Source: Azospirillaceae bacterium | Lineage (GTDB): Bacteria; Pseudomonadota; Alphaproteobacteria; Azospirillales; Azospirillaceae | Assembly: GCA_028283825.1 (NCBI GenBank) | Contig: JAPWJW010000003.1 | Span: 248,001 to 312,000 of the forward strand | Length of the DNA: 64,000 nucleotides | Direction of reading: 5' to 3' | In this document: positions 11,994 to 21,669 of the stretch, in pieces | Position numbering within the stretch: the first letter of the stretch is position 1 | Layout: each line of letters starts with the position of its first letter | Translations under genes and position numbers: made by a program | Notes under the pieces: model-generated | The model's database searches: none | What the model was told of the DNA's origin: nothing | Seen by the model: only the letters and a program-made list of their open reading frames with translations

Positions 11994-12009
11994 TCGGAGG
12001 TCTTGGGAA

Positions 12010-12408
12010 ATGGCGTTGAGCGATCCCTTGGGCGATATGCTGACCCGCATCCGTAATGGACAGCGGGCCCGTATGCAGTCCGTCATCAGCCCGGCCTCGA
12101 AGCTGCGCACCAACGTTTTGGAGGTGCTGAAGCGCGAGGGCTATATCCGTGGCTACAGCCTGGACACCGTTCGTCCCGGCGTTCACAACGTGCGCATCGA
12201 GCTGAAGTATCACGAAGGCGAGCCTGTCATTAAGCAGGTCCAGCGCGTGTCCAAGCCCGGCCGCCGCATCTACTCCAAGATCGCCGATCTGCCGCGGGTC
12301 TTCAATGGCCTGGGCATCTCGATCTTGTCGACGCCGCGTGGCGTTATGTCGGACAGCGAGGCCCGAGCCGCCAATGTTGGCGGTGAGGTCCTCTGCAAAG
12401 TGTTCTAA
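12010..12408 (+). CDS. rpsH: 30S ribosomal protein S8
   Basis: S8 is a primary 16S rRNA binder and in E. coli the translational repressor of the spc operon. The 132-residue protein starts [17 protein letters not shown]. The C-terminal [20 protein letters not shown] is the signature. The start is preceded by GGAGG (11997-12001). Confidence 0.97.
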   Translation: MALSDPLGDMLTRIRNGQRARMQSVISPASKLRTNVLEVLKREGYIRGYSLDTVRPGVHNVRIELKYHEGEPVIKQVQRVSKPGRRIYSKIADLPRVFNGLGISILSTPRGVMSDSEARAANVGGEVLCKVF

Positions 12409-12420
12409 GGAGCTGGCCAC

Positions 12421-12954
12421 ATGTCTCGTATCGGCAAGCATCCGGTGCCCGTTCCGGCCGGTGTGACCGTTCAGGTCTCCGGTCAGGATGTCACCGTGAA
12501 GGGCAAGCTGGGCCAGCTCAGCTTGACCTTGGTTGACGACATTTCCGCCGTGCTGGAAAGCGGCGTTCTGGTGGTGAAGCCCCGCACGGAAAGCCGCAAG
12601 GCCCGCGTGAACTGGGCCACCTCCCGCACGCTGCTGGCCAACATGGTCAAGGGTGTCGACACGGGTTTCACCAAGAACCTCGAGATCACCGGCGTGGGTT
12701 ACAAGGCCGCTGTCCAGGGTCAGGAACTGCTCCTGAACCTGGGCTTCAGCCACGACATCCGCTACCCGATCCCGACCGGCATCTCGATGAAGTGCGATAA
12801 GCCCACTTCCATCACGATCACCGGCTTCGACAAGCAGAAGATTGGCCAGGTTGCGGCTGAGATCCGCGCGTACCGCCCGCCGGAGCCCTACAAGGGCAAG
12901 GGTGTCAAGTACGCGGATGAGATCATCATCCGTAAAGAAGGCAAGAAGAAGTAA
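12421..12954 (+). CDS. rplF: 50S ribosomal protein L6
   Basis: L6 lies near the factor-binding centre. The 177-residue protein starts [17 protein letters not shown]. The C-terminal signature [14 protein letters not shown] is present, and the protein ends in a basic KEGKKK tail. The length is typical. Confidence 0.97.
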   Translation: MSRIGKHPVPVPAGVTVQVSGQDVTVKGKLGQLSLTLVDDISAVLESGVLVVKPRTESRKARVNWATSRTLLANMVKGVDTGFTKNLEITGVGYKAAVQGQELLLNLGFSHDIRYPIPTGISMKCDKPTSITITGFDKQKIGQVAAEIRAYRPPEPYKGKGVKYADEIIIRKEGKKK

Positions 12955-12965
12955 GGCGCACGATC

Positions 12966-13328
12966 ATGAGCAATGCAAAAGTTCTGAGCGCGCGCCGCAA
13001 GCAGCGGGTGCGCACACGAGTCCGGAAGTTGGGCCAGGGGCGTCCGCGCCTGTCCGTGTTCCGTTCCAGCCAGCACATCTACGCCCAGGTCATCGACGAC
13101 GTGGCCGGCCTGACCAAGGCCGCCGCTTCGTCGATCGACAAGACGATCCGCGAACAGCTGAAGACCGGCGCCGATATCGACGCCGCCAAGGCTGTGGGCA
13201 AGCTGATCGCCGAGCGGGCCAAGGAAGCTGGCATCACGGAAGTGGTGTTCGATCGCGGTTCGTACCTGTTCCATGGCCGGGTCAAGGCCCTGGCCGACGC
13301 CGCGCGCGAAGCCGGCCTGCAGTTCTAA
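12966..13328 (+). CDS. rplR: 50S ribosomal protein L18
   Basis: L18 binds 5S rRNA together with L5. The 120-residue protein contains [20 protein letters not shown] and [20 protein letters not shown]. The N-terminus is basic. It is followed by rpsE after 12 bases with AAGG before the next start. Confidence 0.97.
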   Translation: MSNAKVLSARRKQRVRTRVRKLGQGRPRLSVFRSSQHIYAQVIDDVAGLTKAAASSIDKTIREQLKTGADIDAAKAVGKLIAERAKEAGITEVVFDRGSYLFHGRVKALADAAREAGLQF

Positions 13329-13340
13329 GGGGTAGCGATT

Positions 13341-13943
13341 ATGGCACGTAACGAGAGGGACGGCGGCAACAGCGGCGGTCGCGAGCGTGGCGGGGACCGG
13401 GATCGTACTCCCCGGGACCGCGAGGAAAGCGAGCTGGTAGAAAAGCTCGTTGGTATTAACCGTGTCGCCAAGGTGGTGAAGGGTGGCCGTCGTTTCGGCT
13501 TCGCCGCCCTGGTCGTGGTGGGTGACGCCAAGGGTCGCGTCGGCGTTGGTTCGGGCAAGGCCCGTGAAGTGCCGGAAGCCATCCGCAAGGCCACCGACCA
13601 GGCCAAGCGCTCCATGATCCGTGTTCCGCTCCGTGAGGGCCGGACGCTGCATCATGACGTCCATGGTCACTTCGGCGCCGGTAAGGTGGTGCTCCGCACC
13701 GCCGACGCCGGTACCGGCATCATCGCCGGTGGTCCGATGCGCGCGATCTTCGAGGCTCTCGGCGTCCAGGACGTCGTGACCAAGTCGGTCGGCACCTCGA
13801 ACCCGCACAACATGATCAAGGCGACCTTCGACGCCCTGTCCCAGTGCGTCAGCCCGCGCGCCGTCGCGGCCCGTCGTGGCCGTCGCGTCAGCGACATCCT
13901 GGGCCGCCGCGAGGCCGGCGCCGAGGTGAAGGAGAGCGCGTGA
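13341..13943 (+). CDS. rpsE: 30S ribosomal protein S5
   Basis: S5 contributes to decoding accuracy and the mRNA entry helicase. At 200 residues it is longer than E. coli S5, because of an Arg/Asp/Gly-rich N-terminal extension of about 25 residues, seen in many alphaproteobacteria. The core has [20 protein letters not shown] and [15 protein letters not shown]. The stop shares its last base with the rpmD start (TGATG). Confidence 0.97.
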   Translation: MARNERDGGNSGGRERGGDRDRTPRDREESELVEKLVGINRVAKVVKGGRRFGFAALVVVGDAKGRVGVGSGKAREVPEAIRKATDQAKRSMIRVPLREGRTLHHDVHGHFGAGKVVLRTADAGTGIIAGGPMRAIFEALGVQDVVTKSVGTSNPHNMIKATFDALSQCVSPRAVAARRGRRVSDILGRREAGAEVKESA

Positions 13944-14134
13944 TGAGCGAGAAGAGCACTGTCATCGTGACCCAGATCGGCAGCCCGATCGGCCGCCAGA
14001 AGGACCAGCGGGCGACGCTGGTGGGTCTTGGTCTCAACAAGCTGCACCGTACCAGCGAGCTGGAGGACACCCCTTCGGTCCGCGGTATGATCGCCAAGGT
14101 GCAGCACCTCGTGCGCGTCGAGAAGGCCTCCTGA
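13943..14134 (+). CDS. rpmD: 50S ribosomal protein L30
   Basis: The 63-residue protein has [40 protein letters not shown] and MIAKVQHLV, the complete L30 signature. The ATG at 13943 overlaps the rpsE stop by one base, pointing to translational coupling. A longer in-frame reading upstream lies inside rpsE and is rejected. Confidence 0.96.
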   Translation: MSEKSTVIVTQIGSPIGRQKDQRATLVGLGLNKLHRTSELEDTPSVRGMIAKVQHLVRVEKAS

Positions 14135-14167
14135 GGCCTTCCCGATACGGCTTGAAGGGATAAAGTC

Positions 14168-14644
14168 ATGAAGCTTACGGAAATTCGCGACAATCCGGGC
14201 GCCCGCAAGGTGCGCACCCGGGTCGGTCGGGGCATCGGCTCCGGCAAGGGCAAGACCGGCGGCCGTGGCGTGAAGGGTCAGACCTCGCGTTCCGGCGTGT
14301 CGATCAACGGCTTCGAAGGCGGTCAGATGCCCTTGCATCGCCGTCTGCCGAAGCGTGGTTTCAACAATCTGTTCGGCACCGATTACGCGGTGGTGAACGT
14401 CGGTACGGTGCAGAAGGCCATTGATGAGGGCCGTCTGAACGCTTCCGACGTGATCACCGCCGAGATCCTGGTGGGTGCCGGCCTGGTGCGCGCCACCCGT
14501 GACGGTGTGCGTCTGCTGGCCAAGGGCAGCATCTCCGCGAAGGTGGCGTTCGACGTCGCCGGCGCCTCCGCCGCGGCTGTCGCCGCTGTGGAAGCCGCCG
14601 GTGGCTCGGTCAAGCTGCCCGTGGTCGAAGCGGCCGCTGAGTGA
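14168..14644 (+). CDS. rplO: 50S ribosomal protein L15
   Basis: Assembly protein of the large subunit. The 158-residue protein starts [20 protein letters not shown]. The Gly-rich [17 protein letters not shown] and [20 protein letters not shown] segments are typical. It is the last ribosomal gene before two tandem terminator-like hairpins and secY. Confidence 0.97.
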   Translation: MKLTEIRDNPGARKVRTRVGRGIGSGKGKTGGRGVKGQTSRSGVSINGFEGGQMPLHRRLPKRGFNNLFGTDYAVVNVGTVQKAIDEGRLNASDVITAEILVGAGLVRATRDGVRLLAKGSISAKVAFDVAGASAAAVAAVEAAGGSVKLPVVEAAAE

Positions 14645-14656
14645 TCAAGGAAGTCC

Positions 14657-14700
14657 GGCCGGCGCTCGATGTGAAAAGCGAGCGCCGGCCGTCTTTCTTT
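14657..14700 (+). terminator. Intrinsic terminator or attenuator after rplO (first of two)
   Basis: A perfect 12-bp GC-rich stem (14657-14668 with 14679-14690) has a 10-base loop and is followed by GTCTTTCTTT. It starts 12 bases after the rplO stop. The stem is long enough to terminate, though the tract is interrupted by C and G. Confidence 0.7.
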
Positions 14701-14739
14701 CTGCCGCAGGTCTCCCCATCTGGGGTGGGACCCATCAAG

Positions 14740-14774
14740 GGGACCGGCGACGGTCCCTTTTCTTTTGTCCTTTT
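14740..14774 (+). terminator. Intrinsic terminator or attenuator before secY (second of two)
   Basis: A 7-bp stem (14740-14746 with 14751-14757) closes a GCGA tetraloop and is followed by a 17-base tract of mostly T (TTTTCTTTTGTCCTTTT). This is a canonical terminator shape, placed about 50 bases before secY. Confidence 0.7.
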
Positions 14775-14824
14775 GAACCGTCTGTGCCGCGCCGTTTAGG
14801 GGCGCCTCGATAGGAACGGATTCC

Positions 14825-16156
14825 ATGGCTTCAGCCGCCGAGCAGCTCGCCGCCAATCTTAATTTCGGCTCCTTCGCCAAGGCCACGGAACTGAAGAAGC
14901 GGCTCTGGTTCACCCTTGGAGCGCTCATCGTTTTTCGCCTGGGCACCTACATTCCGCTGCCCGGGATCAACGTCCAGGCTTTCGCCGACGTCTTCAAGCA
15001 GGCCAGCGGCGGCATCCTGGGCATGTTCAACATGTTCGCGGGTGGCGCCATTGAGCGCATGAGCATCTTCGCGCTCAACATCATGCCCTACATCTCCGCC
15101 AGCATCATCGTGCAGCTGCTGACGGCGGTGATCCCCAGCCTCGAAGCCATGAAGAAGGAAGGCGAGGCGGGACGTAAGCGGATCAATCAGTACACCCGCT
15201 ACGGCACCGTCATCCTGGCCATCGTCCAGTCCTACGGCCTGGCGGTGGCGCTGGAAGGTGCCCGCGGCAGCGTGCTGGAACCCGGCCCCTTCTTCATCGT
15301 CAGCACCGTGGTCACCATGGTCGGCGGCACCATGTTCCTGATGTGGCTGGGTGAGCAGATCACCGCCCGGGGCGTGGGCAACGGCACCTCGCTGATCATC
15401 TTCACCGGCATCGTCGCCGCACTGCCCAAGGCGCTGATGCAGCTGCTGGAACTGGGTCGCACCGGCGCCATCGGCATGGGGCTGATCATCCTGCTGCTGC
15501 TGATCGCCGTCGGCGTGATCTTCTTCATCGTCTTCATGGAACGCGCGCAGCGCCGCCTGATCGTGCAGTACCCGAAGCGCCAGGTCGGCAACAAGGTCTA
15601 CGGCGGCGAAGCCTCGCACCTGCCCTTGAAGCTGAACACCTCGGGCGTCATTCCGCCGATCTTCGCCAGTTCGCTGCTGCTGCTGCCCGCCACCGTCACC
15701 GGTTTCTCCGGCGGCAACGGCCCGCAGTTCCTGCAGACCATCGGTCGTTACATCAACCATGGCCAGCCGCTGTACATCGCGCTGTACATGGCGCTGATCA
15801 TCTTCTTCAGCTTCTTCTATACCGCCGTGGTGTTCAACCCCACGGAAACGGCCGAAAATCTGAAGAAATATGGTGGCTTCATCCCTGGCATCCGCCCGGG
15901 CAAGAACACCGCCGACTATCTGGATTTTGTTCTCACCCGTTTGACGGTGCTGGGCGCCGGCTACCTCGTGGTCGTTTGTCTATTGCCCGAACTGTTGATG
16001 GCGAAGAACGCTATTCCTTTCTATTTTGGCGGCACCAGCCTGCTGATTGTGGTAACGGTGACCATGGACACGGTCGCGCAGATCCATTCGCATCTGCTGG
16101 CACATCAATATGAAGGCCTCATCAAGAAGGCAAAGCTGAGGGGGAGGCGTGGATGA
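14825..16156 (+). CDS. secY: Protein translocase subunit SecY
   Basis: Channel-forming subunit of the SecYEG translocon in the inner membrane. The 443-residue length and about ten hydrophobic segments fit. GTYIPLPGIN near the first membrane segment, ALNIMPYISASIIVQLL and GVIPPIFASSLL are SecY hallmarks. The C-terminal YEGLIKKAKLRGRRG tail is cytosolic. adk overlaps the stop by four bases. The two hairpins upstream suggest that its expression can be separated from the ribosomal genes. Confidence 0.98.
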   Translation: MASAAEQLAANLNFGSFAKATELKKRLWFTLGALIVFRLGTYIPLPGINVQAFADVFKQASGGILGMFNMFAGGAIERMSIFALNIMPYISASIIVQLLTAVIPSLEAMKKEGEAGRKRINQYTRYGTVILAIVQSYGLAVALEGARGSVLEPGPFFIVSTVVTMVGGTMFLMWLGEQITARGVGNGTSLIIFTGIVAALPKALMQLLELGRTGAIGMGLIILLLLIAVGVIFFIVFMERAQRRLIVQYPKRQVGNKVYGGEASHLPLKLNTSGVIPPIFASSLLLLPATVTGFSGGNGPQFLQTIGRYINHGQPLYIALYMALIIFFSFFYTAVVFNPTETAENLKKYGGFIPGIRPGKNTADYLDFVLTRLTVLGAGYLVVVCLLPELLMAKNAIPFYFGGTSLLIVVTVTMDTVAQIHSHLLAHQYEGLIKKAKLRGRRG

Positions 16157-16800
16157 ACCTGATTCTTCTGGGGCCGCCGGGCGCCGGTAAGGGGACGCAG
16201 GCGCAGCGGCTTGAGCGGAAGTTCGGGTTGGTGCAGTTGTCGACGGGCGACATGTTGCGTGCGCTGAAGGACAGCGGCAGCCCGCTGGGTCAGCAGGCGA
16301 AGGAAATCATGGCCGCCGGCAAGCTGATGCCCGATGCGATCATGGTGGAGATGATCGCCGAGCGCATCACCCAGCCGGACTGCGCCAAGGGCTTCATTCT
16401 GGATGGTTTCCCGCGCACGGTTCCGCAGGCCGAGGCCTTGGACCGGATGCTGGATGAGAAGCATCTGAAGCTGGACCACATCATCGAGATGGTGGTGGAC
16501 GATGCCGCCCTGGTGACCCGTGTGACCGGTCGCTACACCTGTGCCAAGTGCGGCACCGGTTATCACGACAGCTTTCACCAGCCCAAGGTGGCCGGCGTCT
16601 GCGACATCTGCGGTTCGACTGAGTTCAAGCGCCGGGCCGACGACAACGCCGAGACCTTCACCAAGCGTCTGGCGGAATACCATGCGCTGACGGCGCCCAT
16701 CCTGCCTTACTACCAGGCGAAGGGCGTGCTGAAGCAGGTGGACGGCATGGCGGAGATCGACGAGGTCACCGGCCAGCTGGAAACCATCATCGGGGCCTGA
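16153..16800 (+). CDS. adk: Adenylate kinase with zinc-type lid
   Basis: Catalyses ATP + AMP to 2 ADP. The P-loop GPPGAGKGT lies at residues 7-15, the AMP-binding segment is STGDMLR, and FILDGFPRT follows. The lid carries four cysteines in the CAKC...CDIC arrangement, consistent with structural zinc. The 215-residue length is typical of long-lid enzymes. The start overlaps the secY stop. Confidence 0.97.
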   Translation: MNLILLGPPGAGKGTQAQRLERKFGLVQLSTGDMLRALKDSGSPLGQQAKEIMAAGKLMPDAIMVEMIAERITQPDCAKGFILDGFPRTVPQAEALDRMLDEKHLKLDHIIEMVVDDAALVTRVTGRYTCAKCGTGYHDSFHQPKVAGVCDICGSTEFKRRADDNAETFTKRLAEYHALTAPILPYYQAKGVLKQVDGMAEIDEVTGQLETIIGA

Positions 16801-16825
16801 TCCGTCGGGCCGCCGAGCGGAAATG

Positions 16826-16863
16826 GGGCCGTGGTCCGCTGTAGGCGGGCACGGCCCTTTCGC
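16826..16863 (+). terminator. Terminator-like hairpin after adk
   Basis: An 8-bp stem (16826-16833 with 16850-16857, GGGCCGTG/CACGGCCC) has a 16-base loop and is followed by only three T residues. It is a weak intrinsic terminator at the end of the spc-secY-adk unit, followed by a fresh promoter match. Confidence 0.5.
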
Positions 16864-16920
16864 GTTCCCGGCCTCCGCATCCGTGCGGGGGAGGGCTGCG
16901 GGGCGGGAAGGTGGGCGCGG

Positions 16921-16948
16921 TTGACTTCTGTCCGCGCCTGCGTATACT
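16921..16948 (+). promoter_or_regulatory. Sigma-70-type promoter for rpsM-rpsK-rpoA-rplQ
   Basis: TTGACT at 16921-16926 and TATACT at 16943-16948 are separated by 16 bases. Transcription would start near 16955, leaving a leader of about 255 nucleotides before rpsM. The 412-base adk-rpsM gap holds no convincing gene, only this promoter, the hairpin and the leader. Confidence 0.7.
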
Positions 16949-17212
16949 CCCGCATCCAATCCGAAATGGGTTCGCCTGTTCGGGTTCGGGTCAATCGGCT
17001 TGCGGTCCGCATCTTCGGGTGCCGGGACGTGGGCTGGTTTGTATGTGCATTTGGAGATCTCAGGAGAAAACCCTGGGACTTCTTCGGATGAGATGCCCCG
17101 AAGGCCGCCGCGCATCCCCGCCACGGGAAGCGGCATGTCAGGCGGGGTGTGGACGAAGATCGCATCGCCACGGCATCCAAGCCGGGGCGGGCAGTAACGA
17201 TGGAGAAAGCGC

Positions 17213-17581
17213 GTGGCGCGTATCGCTGGCGTTAATATTCCCACCGCGAAGCGGGTGGAGATCGCCCTTCAGTACATTCACGGCATCGGTCCCCTTAAGG
17301 CTAAGGAGATCTGCGGCAAGGTCGGCATTCCGGTGGAACGCCGGGTGCACCAGCTGACCGACGACGAAGTCCTGCGTATCCGCGAAGTCATCGACAGCGA
17401 CTATTCGGTCGAAGGCGATCTGCGTCGCTCCGTCGCCATGAACATCAAGCGGCTCATGGACATGGCTTGCTACCGCGGCCTGCGTCACCGTCGCGGCCTG
17501 CCGGTCCGCGGTCAGCGCACGCACACCAATGCGCGCACCCGCAAGGGCCCGGCCAAGCCGATCGCCGGTAAGAAGAAGTAA
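17213..17581 (+). CDS. rpsM: 30S ribosomal protein S13
   Basis: S13 is a 30S head protein that contacts the P-site tRNA and forms intersubunit bridges. It starts at a GTG with GGAGAAAG upstream, giving [20 protein letters not shown]. The 122-residue protein ends in the usual basic tail with [19 protein letters not shown]. First gene of the alpha operon. Confidence 0.97.
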   Translation: MARIAGVNIPTAKRVEIALQYIHGIGPLKAKEICGKVGIPVERRVHQLTDDEVLRIREVIDSDYSVEGDLRRSVAMNIKRLMDMACYRGLRHRRGLPVRGQRTHTNARTRKGPAKPIAGKKK

Positions 17582-17600
17582 GCTGAAGGACTGATAAGAA

Positions 17601-17999
17601 ATGGCAAAGCCCAATGCTTCTGCTTCCCGGCTTCGTCGCCGTGAGCGCAAGAACATCACCTCGGGCGTGGCGCATGTGAACGCCTCGTTCAACAACACCA
17701 TGATCACCATCACCGACGCGCAGGGTAACACCATCGCCTGGTCGTCGTCGGGCACGATGGGCTTCAAGGGTTCGCGCAAGTCCACCCCCTACGCCGCCCA
17801 GATGGCTGCCGAAGACGCGGGCCGCAAGGCCCAGGAACACGGCATGCGCACCCTGGAAGTCGAAGTGAAGGGTCCGGGTTCGGGTCGTGAATCCGCCTTG
17901 CGCGCGCTGCAGTCGGTCGGTTTCCAGATCACGTCCATCCGCGACGTGACGCCGATCCCGCACAACGGCGTTCGCCCGCCGAAGAAGCGTCGCGTCTGA
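17601..17999 (+). CDS. rpsK: 30S ribosomal protein S11
   Basis: S11 lines the platform near the mRNA exit. The 132-residue protein has [34 protein letters not shown] and the C-terminal [14 protein letters not shown] signature. As in other alphaproteobacteria, rpsD (S4) does not follow, and rpoA is next. Confidence 0.97.
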   Translation: MAKPNASASRLRRRERKNITSGVAHVNASFNNTMITITDAQGNTIAWSSSGTMGFKGSRKSTPYAAQMAAEDAGRKAQEHGMRTLEVEVKGPGSGRESALRALQSVGFQITSIRDVTPIPHNGVRPPKKRRV

Positions 18000-18013
18000 T
18001 TTCGCTTTAAAGA

Positions 18014-18039
18014 CGGGGTGGCCCTCGCGGGGCACCCCG
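18014..18039 (+). promoter_or_regulatory. Hairpin between rpsK and rpoA
   Basis: A stem of 7 bp (18014-18020 with 18033-18039) continues after a single mismatch into three more pairs around a TCGC loop. There is no T tract. In a 233-base gap inside an operon this looks like an RNA processing or stability element rather than a terminator; no other gene is seen in the gap. Confidence 0.45.
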
Positions 18040-18232
18040 GCCCAAACGCTTCCGCGTTTCCCCGCCACCCCGGGACGGGCGTCCGCATGCCATCGCGGTC
18101 GTTCACGCATAGGGGAGGTGGTCCGGGTCAGGTTCGGGGGCGTCGGTCTTTATGGCCGGCGCCCTCGTGCCGCACCGGACAGCGGTGAAACCGGGTGTCG
18201 TGTCCTCCCGATGGCATTAGAGGCAGCTACCC

Positions 18233-19249
18233 GTGATTCAGAAGAACTGGCAGACCCTGGAAAAGCCCAGCAAGCTCGACGTCAATGTCGGGGCCGATGT
18301 GCGCCGTGAGGCCACCATCGTCGCCGGCCCGTTGGAGCGCGGCTTTGGCCTGACCCTGGGCAACGCCCTGCGCCGCGTCCTGCTGTCGTCCCTGCAGGGG
18401 GCGGCGGTCACCGCCATCCAGATCGATGGCGTCCTGCACGAATTCTCCTCCATCCCCGGCGTCCGCGAGGACGTGACCGACATTGTTCTGAACATCAAGA
18501 ACATGGGTCTGAAGATGGAGGGCGAGGGCCCGAAGCGGCTGCGCCTGCGCGCCGAAGGCCCCAAGGAAGTCACCGCCGGCATGATCGAGGTGACGGGCGA
18601 CATCGAAGTGATGGACCCGGACCTGGTGATCTGCACCCTGGACTCCGGCGCCCGCCTGAACATGGAACTGACGGTCGAGAAGGGCAAGGGCTACGTCCCC
18701 GCCAGCCAGAACCGTCCGGAAGACGCGCCCATCGGCCTGATCCCGATCGACGCCCTGTACAGCCCCATCCGCAAGGTGGCGTACAAGGTGGAGAACACCC
18801 GTCTGGGCCAGCGCACCGACTACGACAAGCTATCGCTGTCGATGGAGACCAACGGCGCGGTGACGCCTGAGGATGCCGTGGCCATCGCCGCCCGCATCCT
18901 GCAGGACCAGCTGCAGCTGTTCATCAACTTCGAAGAGCCGCAGGCCGTCACCGCGTCGGAGAAGTCCGATGAGGTGCCGTTCAACAAGAACCTGCTGCGC
19001 AAGGTGGACGAGCTGGAACTGTCGGTCCGGTCGGCCAACTGCCTGAAGAACGACAACATCGTCTACATCGGCGACCTGGTGCAGAAGACGGAAGCGGAAA
19101 TGCTCCGCACCCCGAACTTCGGCCGCAAGTCGCTGAACGAAATCAAGGAAGTGCTGTCCCAGATGGGCCTGCACCTCGGCATGGAAATCCCGAACTGGCC
19201 GCCCGAGAACATCGAGGACCTGGCCAAGCGTCTGGAAGAGCCGTACTGA
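18233..19249 (+). CDS. rpoA: DNA-directed RNA polymerase subunit alpha
   Basis: Assembly platform of RNA polymerase; its C-terminal domain contacts UP elements and activators. It starts at a GTG ([15 protein letters not shown]) and has 338 residues. The N-terminal domain has [17 protein letters not shown]. The C-terminal domain runs from about residue 255, with [17 protein letters not shown] and [18 protein letters not shown]. It lies in the standard place between rpsK and rplQ. Confidence 0.98.
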   Translation: MIQKNWQTLEKPSKLDVNVGADVRREATIVAGPLERGFGLTLGNALRRVLLSSLQGAAVTAIQIDGVLHEFSSIPGVREDVTDIVLNIKNMGLKMEGEGPKRLRLRAEGPKEVTAGMIEVTGDIEVMDPDLVICTLDSGARLNMELTVEKGKGYVPASQNRPEDAPIGLIPIDALYSPIRKVAYKVENTRLGQRTDYDKLSLSMETNGAVTPEDAVAIAARILQDQLQLFINFEEPQAVTASEKSDEVPFNKNLLRKVDELELSVRSANCLKNDNIVYIGDLVQKTEAEMLRTPNFGRKSLNEIKEVLSQMGLHLGMEIPNWPPENIEDLAKRLEEPY

Positions 19250-19266
19250 TTTCGGTTTTGAGGTTC

Positions 19267-19292
19267 TCCACGGCCGCTTAATCGGCCGTGGA
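19267..19292 (+). promoter_or_regulatory. Hairpin after rpoA
   Basis: A perfect 10-bp stem (19267-19276 with 19283-19292) has a 6-base loop and starts 17 bases after the rpoA stop. It lacks a T tract. It could be a processing site or partial terminator between rpoA and rplQ. Confidence 0.5.
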
Positions 19293-19371
19293 ATCAGGGC
19301 ATAGGGCCCACCCCCGCCGTACCGCCCAGCGCCTCTCGAGGCCAAGGGCGGGCGTTCCGGGGTTCGTCATC

Positions 19372-19390
19372 GGTGTCGGCATCCGACACC
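19372..19390 (+). promoter_or_regulatory. Hairpin just upstream of the rplQ ribosome-binding site
   Basis: An 8-bp stem (19372-19379 with 19383-19390, GGTGTCGG/CCGACACC) with a 3-base loop ends about 8 bases before the GAAGGAGAAG ribosome-binding site of rplQ. It could influence translation initiation. A role is inferred only from position. Confidence 0.4.
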
Positions 19391-19411
19391 TGGACATGAA
19401 GGAGAAGCACC

Positions 19412-19834
19412 ATGCGTCACGGCGTTTCCGGACGTAAGTTCAGCAAGACCTCTACCCACCGTCTGGCCATGTTCTCCAACATGGCCAATGCCCTGATCAA
19501 GCATGAGCAGATCAAGACGACCCTGCCGAAGGCCAAGGACCTGCGGCCGATCGTTGAGAAGCTGATCACGCTGGGCAAGAAGGGTGGCCTCGCCAACCGC
19601 CGCCTGGCGTTCGCCGAACTGCGCGACAACGTCATGGTGGACAAGCTGTTCACCACCATCGCCGAGCGTTACAAGGACCGTCAGGGTGGTTACACCCGTG
19701 TCCTGAAGGCCGGCTTCCGCTACGGTGACATGGCCGCCATGGCCGTCATCGAGCTGGTGGACCGCGATGTTTCCGCCAAGGGCCAGGACAGCGGTCCGGT
19801 CCAGGTGGTTGAGACCGAGGAAGACGCGGCCTAA
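19412..19834 (+). CDS. rplQ: 50S ribosomal protein L17
   Basis: Large-subunit protein near the tunnel exit and the last gene of the alpha operon. The 140-residue protein starts [39 protein letters not shown] and [15 protein letters not shown] are family signatures. A strong terminator follows its stop. Confidence 0.97.
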   Translation: MRHGVSGRKFSKTSTHRLAMFSNMANALIKHEQIKTTLPKAKDLRPIVEKLITLGKKGGLANRRLAFAELRDNVMVDKLFTTIAERYKDRQGGYTRVLKAGFRYGDMAAMAVIELVDRDVSAKGQDSGPVQVVETEEDAA

Positions 19835-19859
19835 GCTGCACTTTCCGGAAAAGTGAAGA

Positions 19860-19897
19860 GGGGCGGTCCCAGCCAGGGGCCGCCCCTTTTTCTTTTT
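19860..19897 (+). terminator. Strong intrinsic terminator of the ribosomal super-region
   Basis: A 7-bp GGGGCGG/CCGCCCC stem (19860-19866 with 19880-19886) is followed by TTTTTCTTTTT. It lies 26 bases after the rplQ stop and is the clearest rho-independent terminator in the window. Confidence 0.9.
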
Positions 19898-20011
19898 GGC
19901 ACCGTCCCCATCATGGCGGGAATCGTCCCAGGCTTTTTCTGTGCTGGCGGGTGTCGCGGGCTTTTGCAACCATGCCCCGGTTGGAACCATATATCGGGGT
20001 AGGGGCTGTCG

Positions 20012-21589
20012 ATGCGGGTTGGAAAGGTGCTGGGCATAGCTGCGGGTGTGGCCGTCGTGGCTGGTGCCGCCTATTGGGGGGCCGGCTATTACATGGGGCG
20101 GCGGATCGCCGGCGAATTGGACGCCATCCTGGCCCAGGCGCCGGACGGGGTGAAGATCACCCATGGGACGATAACCTTTTCGCCGTTGTCGCGTACCCTG
20201 CATGTGGGTGACCTCTCCGTCGCCGGCGCCACATTCCAGGGCACTGCCAGGATGGTCGATGTCCAAGGGCTGTCGCTGGACACGTTATCAACCGGTTTGC
20301 GGGCGGGCGATACCGGGGCGGAAGAACGGCAGACTTTGCCTGTTGCCGATCACATTCGTATCCATGATGGCAAGATCGCTTTCGACACGGCGGAAGAGGC
20401 ATTTGGCTTTGTGGATGTCGGCGATATCCGGTTCCGTCCCTGGGCACTGCATCAGCCCGGCACGCCCGGATTGGATCAAGCCCGCGCCGCTTATACTGAT
20501 TTCATCGCTCTTGTCGAACGAGGTGGCGGAGCCACGCGGCCGCAGGACGTGGAAGTGGCGGGCCAAATTCTGGCGCAGGCCGTTGCCACCGGTTTGATGG
20601 CGGTTGATATCGGCGACCTCGCCGAGACGGATGTCACCGTGAAGGGCATGGGGGTTGCTAGTGCCGCCGGAACACCTGTTTTGGTTCATTATGACCGTCG
20701 CTCCTTGAAGGGTATCCAAGCCGGCAGGCTGGGCGTGGCTGACCTTTCCAACCTGACGCAGACGCAGCAGGGACGGGTCGTGAAATTGGCCCGGATAAGT
20801 TGGGATGGCGTCGACTTGGCAGCACCCGCTCGAGCCTTGCTGCGTGGCGAACCGCTGAGCGGATCGCTGTTTGATGGTGTGTCTGTGGGCGCCTTGGCCA
20901 TGTCGGATTTCTCCGGCCAGTTGCCCAAGGGTACGGATTTCCGCCTGGATAGTTTCACCCTGGACCCAATGGTGGTGGCCGGTGGCCATATCGGTGCCGG
21001 TGGTGTGGTCCTGAAGGGCTTTCAAGTAGATGCGGCGGCGATGTTGCCCGATCCACGCGGCCTTGCCATGGCCAAGGCCATGGGCGTGACCAAGATGACC
21101 CTGGGGCTGGCCCTGCATTACAAGTGGGACTTCAAGGACAGTGCCGTCACGCTGGAGCGCAGCACCCTGACCGTCGATGAGCTGGGTGAGGTGGAGCTGG
21201 ATGGCCAAGTGCATGGCACGGAACCTAATCAGGATCTGAAAACCCTGTTTCAGAATGCCCAGTTGGACAAGGCGCAACTGCGGTATGTCGACCGTTCGCT
21301 GGTGGAGCGATCCCTGCGGTTCGCCGGCAGTCAGCAGGGCAAGACGCCGGATGCCATGCGCGACCAGGCCGTGATGGCCATCCAGGTCGGCGGCCTGGCG
21401 CTCAGCGCATCGCCCCGGGGGGCGGCGCTGGTCAAGGCGTTGGTGGAGACGGTGCGGGCCCCCGGCACGCTGGTCATCACCGCGAACCCGACATCGCCGG
21501 TCGCCCTGGCGCCCCTGTTCAGCGGCACCGCACCCGATCCGTCGGCCTTGGTCGACGCATTGGGCTTGGGCGCGACCACGACGCACTGA
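20012..21589 (+). CDS. Membrane-anchored periplasmic protein of unknown function
   Basis: A 525-residue protein starting MRVGKVLGIAAG. Residues about 5-28 form a single hydrophobic segment (signal anchor) ending GAGYYMGRRIAGEL. The rest is soluble and rich in short alternating hydrophobic strands. The pattern of an N-terminal anchor followed by ITHGTITFSPLSRTLHVGDLS resembles AsmA- or YdgA-like periplasmic proteins, but no signature is decisive. It stands alone after the rplQ terminator and is followed by its own hairpin. Function is not assigned. Confidence 0.7.
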   Translation: MRVGKVLGIAAGVAVVAGAAYWGAGYYMGRRIAGELDAILAQAPDGVKITHGTITFSPLSRTLHVGDLSVAGATFQGTARMVDVQGLSLDTLSTGLRAGDTGAEERQTLPVADHIRIHDGKIAFDTAEEAFGFVDVGDIRFRPWALHQPGTPGLDQARAAYTDFIALVERGGGATRPQDVEVAGQILAQAVATGLMAVDIGDLAETDVTVKGMGVASAAGTPVLVHYDRRSLKGIQAGRLGVADLSNLTQTQQGRVVKLARISWDGVDLAAPARALLRGEPLSGSLFDGVSVGALAMSDFSGQLPKGTDFRLDSFTLDPMVVAGGHIGAGGVVLKGFQVDAAAMLPDPRGLAMAKAMGVTKMTLGLALHYKWDFKDSAVTLERSTLTVDELGEVELDGQVHGTEPNQDLKTLFQNAQLDKAQLRYVDRSLVERSLRFAGSQQGKTPDAMRDQAVMAIQVGGLALSASPRGAALVKALVETVRAPGTLVITANPTSPVALAPLFSGTAPDPSALVDALGLGATTTH

Positions 21590-21669
21590 CGGAGCCGTGT
21601 AAGTCGGCGGATGGGCATCGGGATGGCGTTGCTTTCAGCCCTCGACGTGCGGGGGCGAAATCGCGCATC

